Positions 18,876 to 27,330 of a stretch of 64,000 bases of DNA are shown piece after piece. The translations under genes were made by a program, and so were the position numbers. The stretch's first letter is position 1, and every line of letters begins with the position of its first letter. The stretch is from an uncultured Bacteroidales bacterium (GTDB taxonomy: Bacteria; Bacteroidota; Bacteroidia; Bacteroidales; Bacteroidaceae): positions 1 to 64,000 of the forward strand of contig CACXXT010000007.1 in assembly GCA_902771725.1 (NCBI GenBank). The letters run 5' to 3'. A model generated the notes under the pieces. It searched no databases and was not told where the DNA came from. It was given only the letters and a program-made list of their open reading frames with translations.

Positions 18876-19035
18876 AGTGTATTAAGGTGAATAATCGTTG
18901 CTTTAAGGTCTCGATATGGGGTTTCCCGCTGCAAAAATCGTCATTTTGTCCCAAATGAAGGTTGTCAAAAAGCGGCAAAAAGTTGTCGAAAAGTCCCATC
19001 GAGGGCTTAACAGCACAAAAAACATACAAAAGAAA

Positions 19036-19071
19036 GCCGCATGACCACCCCAATCGGGGAAATCATGCGGC
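19036..19071 (-). terminator. Intrinsic terminator of the AraC-type regulator gene
   Basis: GCCGCATGA at 19036-19044 pairs with TCATGCGGC at 19063-19071, and an inner CCCC/GGGG stem extends it. On the minus strand the stem is followed by a T-rich stretch. It lies about 24 bp beyond the stop of the regulator gene at 19095. In the rest of the 18876-19094 gap I see no gene. Confidence 0.8.
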
Positions 19072-19094
19072 CAAAAGTCGTTCGAAATATACAA

Positions 19095-20750
19095 TTACCG
19101 ACGTACGTATTCGGATGGGGTGACTCCGAAGGTGTGCTTGAAGGCCCGGGTGAAATTGGACTTGTCTTCGAAGCCACAACGGAGTCCGACTTCCTGTACG
19201 TTCAGTTCCGGATGGGTGTCCAGCAGCAGACGTGCTTTCTCCATACGTAGTCGCATGAGATAGGCCTGCGGCTTCTCCTGGACAACAGCCGTGAAGCGAC
19301 GCCGGAAGGTGGTCGTGCTCATGCACATCTCCTGTGCGAGTGCTGCGACATCGATGTGTCCCTCGTCGATTTGGCGGTCGACGATGGCCTTGACCTTGTC
19401 CATGAATTCCTGATCCTGCAGGCTGTGGTGGGCAGGTCGTGGGGTCTGCTCTTCAGATGGTTGTCCTTCGGCTGGCTGTGAAGGATTTTCGTCGGTTTCA
19501 TCGAGGTTGCTGCTGAGTTCATTGAACTGTCGTTCGAACTCGCGTGTGCGTCGGCACTGCCTCAGGTACATTGCCAGTCCGACGAGCAGCAGGAGCAGCA
19601 GGATGACACCTAAAATAAGATACGCACGTGCGCGAGCCCGGTGCTGTTCGTTCTCGGCCTGCAGTTCTGCATTTCCCAGCATAGCACTCTGCTGTCCCAT
19701 TGCTGTTGCCGTCTGATTACTGTAGAGGCTGTCACGGAGGTGGTTGTATCGCTGGAAATGCACTTCGGCATCATCGGGCAGGCTGTCCTTCAACGACTTG
19801 TAGAGTCCGAGCTGGGTGTGGAGCTCGTTGTAGGTGTCGCCCATAGCCTGGAAAATCTGCAGTGCAAGCTGGTAGTAGCGAGCAGCCTCGGAGTGGTTGT
19901 TCTGGTGGTTGCAGAGTTCTCCCATCTTGTTGCACGCGATGCCAAGGGAGTGGTAGTTGCCGGAGGATTGCAGAACGGGAATGGCTTTCTGGAGGCAGTC
20001 CTTGGCTTGTGTGAGCGAGTCGAGTCCGATGAACGCTGCTGCCATCTGCATCTGCCTTACTGCGACGCGTTCGTTGTTGCCCAACTGGAGGTCTATGTCC
20101 CGAGCCCTGGTGGCATAGTCGAGGGACTGTTGCTGTTGGTCCAGTGCGTGGTAGATGTCAGCAGCAGTGCTGCAGAGTACTGCTAATCGTTGCAGGTTCC
20201 CTGTCTTATCGCAGTATTCGATTCCCTTGAGGGCATACGGTTCTGCCTCTTTCGGCAGGTTGGCTCCTACGTAGATGCCCGCGAGCGTGTTGAGGCTGGA
20301 GCTGATGCGGTCCGGGTCATTGCTCTTGAGGTCAAGCTCGTAGCATTGGCGAGCGTAGTCGATGGCCTGCTTGTAGTCTCCCATCCGTACATAGCAGAGG
20401 GAGATGAGGCTGATGCAGTCTGCTGCTGCATCGCCGTGATAGAGCGGCAGTGCCTGCAGGCAGCGCTCTACGGCCTGTTGGTATTGCTGTTGGTCATAGA
20501 GCAGTTCTCCGGCCCAGTAGCAGACCTGTTGCTGCACGGAATCGGGCGGTACGGCGGCGGAGAATTGTATGTCCTCGTCGATGAACCCGGAGTCGTGCAA
20601 CTGGCGAAAGAACCTGTTGGCGAGTTGCAGGCGGTTGTCGACGTTGGCGGAGTCGAACTGCTGTAGAAGCTCGAGCTCATTAAAGTTGTTGGCCTGCGCT
20701 GCTGCCCAGGAGAGCAGGCCGCAGGCCAACAAGGAAATTAGTTTTTTCAC
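19095..20750 (-). CDS. TPR-containing membrane regulator with AraC-type DNA-binding domain
   Basis: This 551-residue protein has an N-terminal signal segment (residues 1-20). Tetratricopeptide-like helices follow at about 75-330 in the presumed periplasm (for example QQAVERCLQALPLY and DYKQAIDYARQCYEL). One transmembrane helix (377-396, LILGVILLLLLLVGLAMYLR) leads to an AraC-type helix-turn-helix at about 450-551 (LAQEMCMSTTTFRRRF and VGLRCGFEDKSNFTRAFKHT). This arrangement is common in Bacteroidetes for regulators sensing an envelope signal. It starts 15 bp after the malate dehydrogenase gene stops, so the two are probably cotranscribed; no promoter is evident in the gap. The target genes are unknown; the adjacent envelope cluster is a candidate by position only. 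Confidence 0.88.
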   Translation of the reverse strand: MKKLISLLACGLLSWAAAQANNFNELELLQQFDSANVDNRLQLANRFFRQLHDSGFIDEDIQFSAAVPPDSVQQQVCYWAGELLYDQQQYQQAVERCLQALPLYHGDAAADCISLISLCYVRMGDYKQAIDYARQCYELDLKSNDPDRISSSLNTLAGIYVGANLPKEAEPYALKGIEYCDKTGNLQRLAVLCSTAADIYHALDQQQQSLDYATRARDIDLQLGNNERVAVRQMQMAAAFIGLDSLTQAKDCLQKAIPVLQSSGNYHSLGIACNKMGELCNHQNNHSEAARYYQLALQIFQAMGDTYNELHTQLGLYKSLKDSLPDDAEVHFQRYNHLRDSLYSNQTATAMGQQSAMLGNAELQAENEQHRARARAYLILGVILLLLLLVGLAMYLRQCRRTREFERQFNELSSNLDETDENPSQPAEGQPSEEQTPRPAHHSLQDQEFMDKVKAIVDRQIDEGHIDVAALAQEMCMSTTTFRRRFTAVVQEKPQAYLMRLRMEKARLLLDTHPELNVQEVGLRCGFEDKSNFTRAFKHTFGVTPSEYVRR

Positions 20751-20765
20751 TTGACGGTGAGAGTT

Positions 20766-21752
20766 TTAGAGGTTGGGGTTGTCCTTTCCCCAATCGTTGA
20801 CTGGCGGAATGATGCCGAGGCCAATGATCTCGTCGCGCATCTTCTGCAGGTGTTCGTAGGAAGCTTGGAGTGCTGCCATCTCTTCAGCAGTTCCCTCGGG
20901 AGCGGTGAAGTGTACGCCGTCCTTGTCAATGACGGAGGGCATAGCCATCATTACATTCTTGAATCCGAAGGCGTTGACATAGCAGCCGGCAGGCCAGGTG
21001 AAGGGTTCGCCGCCCATGGCGCCCTCGATCATCTTGACAGCCTGGTAAGCGGGGCTCTGGAAGGAACTGCGGCCGCGCAGCTTGATGATGTTGCTGCCAC
21101 CCTGGGTGGTCATGTGCTTGATTTCAGCCCAGCGCTCGGCGGACAGGGGCAGTTCGGAGAGGGGCTTGCCATCGATGAGTGCCTTGCTGGCGAAGACGGC
21201 CATCTGCTCTCCATGACCGCCGTAGGTGTAGGCGTTGGTGACCTTGTCCTGCTGGACGCCGAACTCCTGAGCGAGCTGTTGCTGGAGGCGTGTGCTGTCC
21301 AGTGCGGCGAGCGAGGTCAGCTGGTTGGGCTTCAGTCCGGAGTGGATGAGAGCGGTGAGAGCGGTGACGTCGGCGGGGTTGAAGATAACGACAACGTGGT
21401 TAACATCGGGACAGTACTTCTTGATATTCTCGCCGAAGTCGGCAGCAATCTGGCAATTGCCCTTGAGGAGGTCTTCGCGAGTCATGCCTTCCTTACGCGG
21501 TGCACCACCGGAAGAGATGATGTACTTGGCACCGGTGAAAGCGACGGCGGGGTCTACAGTGTAGGAGATCTGAGCCCCGGGGAATGCGCAGTGGCACATC
21601 TCATCATAAACACCATGTACGCCGGGTTCGTAGATATCATAGAGGCAGATGTTAGGAGTGAGACCTAACATGAGCACACTCTGAACCATGTTGGAGCCAA
21701 TCATGCCGCCAGCTCCAACGATTACAAGCTTGTCGTTGGTTAAGAATTTCAT
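20766..21752 (-). CDS. mdh: Malate dehydrogenase
   Basis: This 328-residue NAD-dependent dehydrogenase interconverts malate and oxaloacetate, a step of the reductive branch to succinate in Bacteroidales. Visible features are the nucleotide-binding GAGGMIGS (13-20), the acidic residue D39 at the end of the second strand, the mobile loop APRKEGM (84-90) with a substrate-binding Arg, FNPAD (124-128), and the catalytic histidine in GGHGEQM (H180). Length fits the family. It has its own promoter with a -7 box TACTTTTG at 21807-21814 (minus strand), divergent from the aminopeptidase P promoter. The TPR/AraC regulator gene follows after 15 bp. Confidence 0.92.
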   Translation of the reverse strand: MKFLTNDKLVIVGAGGMIGSNMVQSVLMLGLTPNICLYDIYEPGVHGVYDEMCHCAFPGAQISYTVDPAVAFTGAKYIISSGGAPRKEGMTREDLLKGNCQIAADFGENIKKYCPDVNHVVVIFNPADVTALTALIHSGLKPNQLTSLAALDSTRLQQQLAQEFGVQQDKVTNAYTYGGHGEQMAVFASKALIDGKPLSELPLSAERWAEIKHMTTQGGSNIIKLRGRSSFQSPAYQAVKMIEGAMGGEPFTWPAGCYVNAFGFKNVMMAMPSVIDKDGVHFTAPEGTAEEMAALQASYEHLQKMRDEIIGLGIIPPVNDWGKDNPNL

Positions 21753-21806
21753 TAGTTTTGAGTTTTAATTGTTAATAAGTATAGTAATTTTGGGGTTATT
21801 GCAGGG

Positions 21807-21814
21807 CAAAAGTA
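21807..21814 (-). promoter_or_regulatory. -7 box of the mdh promoter
   Basis: TACTTTTG on the minus strand fits TAnnTTTG and is followed by CCCTGCAA. The leader to the mdh ATG is about 50 nt. The best upstream TTTG is spaced a little too far away, so the -33 element is unclear. Confidence 0.7.
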
Positions 21815-21855
21815 ATCTTTTTCTGTGTATTAAAAGAACAAAAAAGGAAAAAACT

Positions 21856-21886
21856 TTTGAAAAGAGTGTGGAAAGGCGTATTTTTG
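21856..21886 (+). promoter_or_regulatory. Bacteroidetes-type promoter of the aminopeptidase P gene
   Basis: TTTG at 21856-21859 and TATTTTTG at 21879-21886 are 19 bp apart, the expected spacing. Transcription would start near 21892. This excludes the upstream ATG at 21857 as a translated start and supports the start at 21941. Confidence 0.85.
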
Positions 21887-21940
21887 CCAAGCGGAAAGAG
21901 CAATCCGCCCCTCAGGAACTCACAATATAGACTTTTCGAT

Positions 21941-23875
21941 ATGTCAAAATCAGAAATCATCACACAGCGGGTGGAACACTTACGCCGTTGGATGCGTGAA
22001 GCAGGCCTCAGCGCCTTTGTCTTCCCGAGTACAGACCCTCATGCGAGCGAATATGTGCCAGACCATTGGAAGACCCGAGAATGGATTTCGGGCTTCACGG
22101 GTTCGGCAGGCACAGCCGTTGTCACCCTCACGTCAGCCGCTTTGTGGACCGACAGCCGCTACTGGCTGGCGGCCGAGGAGCAGACTGCAGGCACCCCCTT
22201 CGAAGTTGTCCGCTGCGGACGCAATGTGGCCACGGCCGAGGAGATGACAGCCTGGCTTCAGGCAAAGATGACGGCGGGCACTGGGCAAGTAGACCTGTCT
22301 CCCGTGACCTTGGGCATTGACGGCTGGTGTGCTGCTCAAAGCTATGTTGCCAGCTTGCACGCTGCCGTCAACAAGGCTGGAATGGTACTGCGTACGGATC
22401 TGGACCCGGCTGCCGATCTGTGGGAGGAACGTCCGGCGGTGCCAGAAGCGCCCATAGAATTGCAGCCCCTGGAGTTTGCCGGAGAGGCAGCCGGAGAAAA
22501 GCTGCGCAGGATTCTCGCCTCTGTGGAGTCCGAAGGCGCCAACGCCATCATCATCACACAATTGGATGATATCGCGTGGACGCTGAACCTTCGGGGAAGA
22601 GATGTCCACTGCACGCCCGTCTTCGTGGCCTATCTGATGCTCACCCCCGACGGGACAACCCTTTATACCGACCCGGTAAAGCTGACACCCGAGGTGCAGA
22701 CCTATCTGCGAGATTTGAAGGTGCGCACGGCTCCCTACGATGCCATCACGGATGAGCTGAGCCAGAGCCGCGATTTGCGCGGCCTGCGTTTCCTTGTGGA
22801 TCCCGATACGACAAACAGTGCCATCTACGACCTGCTCACGATGATAGAGACGCCCGAGATGCGACCGACCTTCCCCGATGATTTCCTGGCCAATGCCATG
22901 CATTTCACCTTGGCGAGTGCGGAAGCGGTGAGCCCGGCAGTGGTGGAAGGCGAAAGCCCGGTGGCACAGATGAAGACGCTGAAGAATGCTGCCGAGGTGG
23001 CTGGTCTGCGACGCGCTATGCTGCGCGATGGCGTGGCCATGGTCAAGTTCCTGAGACGCCTTGACGACTTGACAAAGAATGAATCCACGGGCAACGGCCT
23101 GACGACCAGCGGCCTGACGGAAATGGGCGTCGACAGGATGCTTACCGGCTTGCGCGCCGAGCAGGATGGCTTCCGCGACATCAGCTTCGACACGATAGCG
23201 GGTTATGGAAGTCATGCCGCCATCGTCCACTACGAAGCAACCCCCGAGACGGATATCCCGCTGGAGGCGCATGGCTTGCTGCTGCTGGACAGTGGCGCAC
23301 AGTATCAGGATGGCACCACAGACATCACCCGTACCATAGCCCTTGGCCCATTGACCGACGACGAGCGGAGGGACTACACGCTGGTGCTGAAGGGTCACAT
23401 CCGTCTGGCCACCGCCGTGTTCCCTGCTGGCAGCAGCGGTACGCAACTTGACGTGCTGGCGCGCTATGCCATGTGGCAGGATCACAAGAACTACGGCCAT
23501 GGTACGGGGCATGGTGTGGGCAGCTACCTCAGCGTTCACGAAGGTCCTCATCAGTTCCGCATGAACTGGATGCCCGCCCCGCTACGGGCCGGCATGACAA
23601 TCACCATCGAACCGGGAATCTACATCGCGGGAAGTCATGGCTGCCGGACGGAGAACACGATGCTCATCGTGGAGGATGGAGATGAAGGCTGGCTGAGACT
23701 GGATGCACTGACGCTCTGCCCGATAGACACTCGTCCCATCGTCTGGGAGATGATGGCCCGCGACGAGATAGAATACCTTAATAAATATCACGCGCGTGTG
23801 CGAGAAGCATTGTTGCCGCTGCTGGGCGATGAAGCCGACAGGGAATGGCTTATCGCTGCTACGCAGTCCATATAA
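21941..23875 (+). CDS. pepP: Xaa-Pro aminopeptidase (M24 family, aminopeptidase P)
   Basis: This metallo-aminopeptidase removes an N-terminal residue before proline. With the start at 21941 (MSKSEIITQ) it has 644 residues, slightly longer than is usual for the long aminopeptidase P type. The first two thirds form the creatinase-like N-terminal domains. The catalytic domain shows metal ligands D450 and D461 (LDSGAQYQDGTTDIT), H524 in GHGTGHGVGS, and Glu residues in TIEPGIY and RTENTML. The in-frame ATG at 21857 lies upstream of the promoter -7 box, so it is not used. The gamma-carbonic-anhydrase-like gene follows after 24 bp and is probably cotranscribed. Confidence 0.92.
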   Translation: MSKSEIITQRVEHLRRWMREAGLSAFVFPSTDPHASEYVPDHWKTREWISGFTGSAGTAVVTLTSAALWTDSRYWLAAEEQTAGTPFEVVRCGRNVATAEEMTAWLQAKMTAGTGQVDLSPVTLGIDGWCAAQSYVASLHAAVNKAGMVLRTDLDPAADLWEERPAVPEAPIELQPLEFAGEAAGEKLRRILASVESEGANAIIITQLDDIAWTLNLRGRDVHCTPVFVAYLMLTPDGTTLYTDPVKLTPEVQTYLRDLKVRTAPYDAITDELSQSRDLRGLRFLVDPDTTNSAIYDLLTMIETPEMRPTFPDDFLANAMHFTLASAEAVSPAVVEGESPVAQMKTLKNAAEVAGLRRAMLRDGVAMVKFLRRLDDLTKNESTGNGLTTSGLTEMGVDRMLTGLRAEQDGFRDISFDTIAGYGSHAAIVHYEATPETDIPLEAHGLLLLDSGAQYQDGTTDITRTIALGPLTDDERRDYTLVLKGHIRLATAVFPAGSSGTQLDVLARYAMWQDHKNYGHGTGHGVGSYLSVHEGPHQFRMNWMPAPLRAGMTITIEPGIYIAGSHGCRTENTMLIVEDGDEGWLRLDALTLCPIDTRPIVWEMMARDEIEYLNKYHARVREALLPLLGDEADREWLIAATQSI

Positions 23876-23899
23876 ACGACTTAACGGATTATTGTTATC

Positions 23900-24469
23900 A
23901 TGGCTATAGTAAAAGTAGTAAAGGGCTTGAAGCCCAAGTTCGGAAAACATTGTTATCTGGCGGACGGTGCTGTCATTGTAGGCGAAGTGACGCTGGGCGA
24001 CGACGTCACCATCTGGCCTTGCGCTGTGCTGCGCGGTGACGTCCATTATATTAAGATTGGCAACCGTTCGAACATCCAGGATAATTCCTGTGTACATACC
24101 CTCAATGGGAAGGCTCCCGTGGAAATCGGTGAGGACGTGACGGTGGGGCACAGCGTGACCTTGCACGGCTGTACCATCTTGGACGGCGCCCTGATAGGCA
24201 TGGGAGCCACGGTGCTGGATCATGCCGTGGTGGGCAGGGGGGCCATCGTGGCTGCCGGTGCGCTGGTGCTCAGCGGAACACAGATTCCAGACGGGGAACT
24301 GTGGGGTGGTGTGCCGGCGAAGTTCATCAAACGTGTAGATCCAGAACAGGCGCAGGCCTTGAACAAGACCTACGCCTCTCATTACATTGAATATTCAGAC
24401 TGGTACCGCGAGGCGGACCGCAATCCGGCGAATACGCAGAACGTCCTCAACGGCGAGGACTACATCTGA
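23900..24469 (+). CDS. Gamma-carbonic anhydrase-like hexapeptide-repeat protein
   Basis: This 189-residue left-handed beta-helix protein contains hexapeptide repeats (VIVGEVTLGDDVTIWPCAVLR, VEIGEDVTVGHSVTLHG). Histidines in the expected metal-binding places appear in NSCVHTLNG, VTVGHSV and TLHGC. The family includes gamma-class carbonic anhydrases and YrdA/PaaY-like proteins; activity cannot be decided from sequence alone. It follows pepP by 24 bp on the same strand and converges with the SDR gene; the 33-bp gap to that gene shows no clear terminator. Confidence 0.9.
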   Translation: MAIVKVVKGLKPKFGKHCYLADGAVIVGEVTLGDDVTIWPCAVLRGDVHYIKIGNRSNIQDNSCVHTLNGKAPVEIGEDVTVGHSVTLHGCTILDGALIGMGATVLDHAVVGRGAIVAAGALVLSGTQIPDGELWGGVPAKFIKRVDPEQAQALNKTYASHYIEYSDWYREADRNPANTQNVLNGEDYI

Positions 24470-24502
24470 GTAGTTATCGGGTTCTTTTTATAGACCCCAC
24501 TC

Positions 24503-25318
24503 TTACATAGCAAACACATTGAAGCCGCCATCCACCACGGCTACCGTGCCCGTGACGAAACGCGAGGCCTCTGAGATGAGGTAGTGGATGGTGCCGCACA
24601 GCTCCTCTGGCTCGCCCATTCGTCCGAAAGGTGTCTGTCGTATGACATCTTGACCGCGTTGTGTATACGTTCCGTCGGGGTTGGTCAGCAGTGAGCGGTT
24701 CTGCTCTGTGATGAAGAATCCCGGTGCGATGGCGTTGACACGGATGCCCTCACCGAATTTCTTGGCACACTCCGTGGCCATGTAGGCCGTAAAGTTCGAG
24801 ATGCCAGCCTTGGCAGCAGCGTAGCCGCAAACCCTTGTCATGGGGCGGAAGGCAGCCATGGAGGAGAAGTTGACGATGGCGCCTCGTCCCTGTTCTGCCA
24901 TGGGACGTAGGAACACCTGAGTGGGAATGACCGTTCCCGTCAGGTTCAGATCCAGAACCGTCTGGAACTGGGCGGGGTCGAGGTCGAAGAACGTCTTGTC
25001 GGGTGCTATGGTAGCACCGGGCATATTGCCTCCGGCAGCATTCAGCAAGGCGTCGATTCGTCCGTAGCGGGCAAGGATGTCGTCGCAGTTCTGCTGCACT
25101 TTGGCGATATCCAGTACGTCGGTTTCCAAGAACATGGCTTCACCTCCATCCTGGATGATATCAGCCACGATGGTTTCGCCTACCTCGCGCTTTCGGCCGA
25201 GGATGACCACCTTTGCGCCTTCGGTGGCGAGATATTTGGCAATAGCACGACCGAGCACGCCTGTGCCGCCCGTGATGACCACCACGTGGTCTTGGATGTC
25301 AAAGAGATTCTGTTTCAT
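24503..25318 (-). CDS. SDR-family oxidoreductase, possibly D-mannonate/sugar-acid oxidoreductase
   Basis: This 271-residue short-chain dehydrogenase has the NAD(P)-binding GGTGVLG, NAAG, the catalytic Ser in NFSSMAAF, YAAAK (Tyr/Lys), and a C-terminal substrate loop followed by GTVAVVDGGF. The start at 25318 (MKQNLFDIQ) gives the normal SDR N-terminus; the upstream in-frame ATG at 25366 would add 16 residues without homology and begins right at the greA stop. Relatives in Bacteroidales are often annotated as D-mannonate oxidoreductase or gluconate 5-dehydrogenase. No uronate genes are adjacent, so the substrate is uncertain. It is the last gene of the kor-greA strand block. Confidence 0.85.
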   Translation of the reverse strand: MKQNLFDIQDHVVVITGGTGVLGRAIAKYLATEGAKVVILGRKREVGETIVADIIQDGGEAMFLETDVLDIAKVQQNCDDILARYGRIDALLNAAGGNMPGATIAPDKTFFDLDPAQFQTVLDLNLTGTVIPTQVFLRPMAEQGRGAIVNFSSMAAFRPMTRVCGYAAAKAGISNFTAYMATECAKKFGEGIRVNAIAPGFFITEQNRSLLTNPDGTYTQRGQDVIRQTPFGRMGEPEELCGTIHYLISEASRFVTGTVAVVDGGFNVFAM

Positions 25319-25366
25319 AGTTAGTAGTTTGAATCTTAGTGGATTAGCGGGAAATGTTTTGCTCAT

Positions 25367-25837
25367 TTAGGCATCGATGCTGATAGCGTCGATGCGCAGA
25401 CGAAGGAGCCCTGCGGGGACTTGGACCTCCACCACGTCGCCCACGGTCTTGTTCAACAGAGCTTGCCCGATGGGCGACTTGATGGAAATCTTGCCCTCAC
25501 GGAGGTTAGCTTCGTGAGGGCTGGCAATGGTGTAGGTCATGTGGGCATTGCTGTTCAAGTTCGTCATTTCCACTCGGCTGAGTAGCTGCACGCAGTCTCC
25601 GCTGAGGCGTGAGGTGTCGAGGACTCGTGCGTGGGCCAGCACGCGCTGCTTGAAACGTATGCGTCCGAGCAGACGTCCCTGTTCACGCTTTGCGGCGTGG
25701 TACTCGAAGTTCTCGCTGAGGTCGCCCTTGTCGCGCGCCTCGGAGATGGCATCCTTGACCCGCTGCAGCTCTACTGTCTCCAGTTCGTGCAATTCAGCGA
25801 CGAGCTTGTCGTAGCATTCCTTAGACAGGTATTCCAT
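25367..25837 (-). CDS. greA: Transcription elongation factor GreA
   Basis: This 156-residue protein has the usual two parts. An N-terminal coiled coil contains EARDKGDLSENFEYHAAK, the signature with the acidic tip residues that enter the RNA polymerase secondary channel. A C-terminal FKBP-like domain includes YTIASPHEANLREGKISIKS and PIGQALLNK. It rescues backtracked polymerase by stimulating transcript cleavage. It starts 15 bp after korB stops, so it probably shares the kor transcript. Confidence 0.93.
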   Translation of the reverse strand: MEYLSKECYDKLVAELHELETVELQRVKDAISEARDKGDLSENFEYHAAKREQGRLLGRIRFKQRVLAHARVLDTSRLSGDCVQLLSRVEMTNLNSNAHMTYTIASPHEANLREGKISIKSPIGQALLNKTVGDVVEVQVPAGLLRLRIDAISIDA

Positions 25838-25852
25838 AGAAGATGTGTTGTA

Positions 25853-26902
25853 TTACTTCACTTCCCAGATGTCGTTGGTCTCCAGAAGTTCAGCAAAACT
25901 GTGGTACTTCTTTTGTGCAGAGACTTCGGCGAGCTGTGCTTCTACGGCTTCGTCGTAGGTGGGAGCAGGCACATCTCGGATGACGCCAAGGGCGATGGGG
26001 AATCCGTCGCCGTCACCCATGAGAGCGAGCTTCAGCTGGAGGGTGTTGTCCTCGCAGTGTGCGTCGTGGATGAGGATGTCCTCGAGGGTGTAGCCGTCCT
26101 TGCCGATTTCTACGATCTTGAGGCCGAAGCCCTCCTGCACGAGTCCGAACTCATCGTTTTCGCCGAAGACCAGGCGCTCGCCGTGGCGGACGTAGATGGC
26201 GTTCTTCTTGCGGCCTGCGGGTGTATAGACGCTCTCGTGGGTGCCGTTGTTGAAGATGACACAGTTCTGCAGAATCTCGGTGACGCTGGCTCCCTTGTGT
26301 GCGTGGGCAGCCTTCAGCACCTCGATGGTGCCGGGAGCATCGGTGGCCACGGCGCGTGCAAAGAAGTGACCGCGTGCGCCGAAGCAGAGCTCAGCGGGGC
26401 GGAAGGGATCCTCGACGGTGCCATAGGGGCTGGACTTTGAGACGAATCCTCGGGGCGAGGTGGGGCTGTACTGACCCTTGGTGAGACCGTAGATGCGGTT
26501 GTTCAGCAGGATCATGTTGAGGTCGATGTTGCGTCGGTTGGCATGGATGAAGTGGTTGCCGCCGATGGCGAGACCGTCGCCGTCGCCGCTGACCTGCCAC
26601 ACATCGAGTTTGGGATTGGTGACCTTGCAGCCGGTGGCGATGGCTGCGGCACGACCGTGGATGGTGTTCATGCCGTAGGTGGCCATGTAGTGGGGCAGAC
26701 GGCTGCTGCACCCGATGCCGCTGATGACGGCGATGTTCTCTGGTGCGGTACCTATTTCAGCCAGGGCTTTGTGGAAGTTGGCCAGGAAGAAGTGGTCGCC
26801 ACAGCCGGGACACCAGCGGGGCTGACCCTTCTTATAATCTGAAGCCCCCCACCGACTCCCCCCAAGGGGGGAGGGATTGGAAGTTACCTTTGTTTGTTCC
26901 AT
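25853..26902 (-). CDS. korB: 2-oxoglutarate (2-oxoacid):ferredoxin oxidoreductase beta subunit
   Basis: This 349-residue protein is the thiamine-diphosphate- and Fe-S-binding subunit that, with the alpha subunit, makes acyl-CoA and reduced ferredoxin from a 2-oxoacid. Visible are CPGCGDHFF (31-39), the diphosphate motif GDGDG (106-110) with ANRRNIDLNMILLNNRIYG, and a C-terminus typical of KorB. The N-terminus is odd: residues 9-20 (NPSPLGGSRWGA) are encoded by a G/C palindrome that looks inserted before the normal start of homology at SDYKKGQPRW. The start codon lies inside the DUF559 gene, overlapping it by 19 bp. The greA gene follows after 15 bp. Confidence 0.93.
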   Translation of the reverse strand: MEQTKVTSNPSPLGGSRWGASDYKKGQPRWCPGCGDHFFLANFHKALAEIGTAPENIAVISGIGCSSRLPHYMATYGMNTIHGRAAAIATGCKVTNPKLDVWQVSGDGDGLAIGGNHFIHANRRNIDLNMILLNNRIYGLTKGQYSPTSPRGFVSKSSPYGTVEDPFRPAELCFGARGHFFARAVATDAPGTIEVLKAAHAHKGASVTEILQNCVIFNNGTHESVYTPAGRKKNAIYVRHGERLVFGENDEFGLVQEGFGLKIVEIGKDGYTLEDILIHDAHCEDNTLQLKLALMGDGDGFPIALGVIRDVPAPTYDEAVEAQLAEVSAQKKYHSFAELLETNDIWEVK

Positions 26903-27330
26903 ATCTTAAGATGTTTCTTTATTTCATTAATAACATTATCAATATCAAATAACACTTGCTCGTTAGTAAACCGAATGACTTTGAAACCATGCCCTTCTAA
27001 CCATTGTGAGCGTTGCTCGTCATTTACTTGCTGAGTCGGCAACTGGTGATAGCCACCATCCACTTCAATTATTAGCTTTTCATTAAGGCATACAAAGTCA
27101 GCGATAAACTCACCTATTATATGCTGTCTCCGGAATGATACTCCCAGCTGATCCGCTTTCAGAATATGCCACAGTCTCTTTTCAGCGTCTGTTGGACATG
27201 TCCTCAAACGTTTAGCGAAATCCTTTAATAATGCATAGTTTATTGGATCTGCGGTTTCGTAGCTGTACGGCATAAGTAATTATAGCGTCAGGAATGGGAT
27301 TCCTCCCCCTTGGGGGAGGTTAGGAGGGGG
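26843..27330. mobile_element. Palindrome-flanked DUF559 cassette between korA and korB
   Basis: Inverted G/C palindromes bracket the DUF559 gene: CTCCCCCCAAGGGGGGAG at 26856-26873 and CCTCCCCCTTGGGGGAGG at 27302-27319. With their flanks (AGTCGGTGGGGG and AGGTTAGGAGGGGG read outward from the T-T side) they are mirror-image copies of one repeat type. The interior is clearly richer in A/T than both kor genes. The left palindrome abuts the korA stop codon and the right one encodes korB residues 9-20. This suggests insertion of a small mobile unit that kept both reading frames functional. Confidence 0.65.
26884..27273 (-). CDS. DUF559 endonuclease-like protein (Vsr/restriction-fold)
   Basis: This 129-residue protein is of the DUF559 type. 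It has RLRTCPTDAEKRLWHILKA (helix with E31), FRRQHIIGEFIADFVCL (D59) and LIIEVDGGYH (E70, D72, H76), then DEQRSQWLEGHGFKVIRF. The E...D...ExD pattern matches the predicted Vsr-like nuclease fold. Codons and base composition are A/T-rich compared with the neighbouring genes, suggesting recent transfer. It starts 46 bp after korA stops and overlaps korB by 19 bp, so its own 3' end contains the korB ATG. Activity and target are unknown. Confidence 0.85.
   Translation of the reverse strand: MPYSYETADPINYALLKDFAKRLRTCPTDAEKRLWHILKADQLGVSFRRQHIIGEFIADFVCLNEKLIIEVDGGYHQLPTQQVNDEQRSQWLEGHGFKVIRFTNEQVLFDIDNVINEIKKHLKIWNKQR

Noticed and set aside
18876..19035. Promoter for the 1011-aa gene (GATTTTTG on the minus strand)
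   Set aside because: The box deviates at the first base and has no TTTG at the right spacing, so it is not reported as a feature.
21857..21940. Upstream start of aminopeptidase P at 21857
   Set aside because: The ATG lies between the -33 and -7 boxes of a well-formed promoter, so it cannot be in the mRNA.
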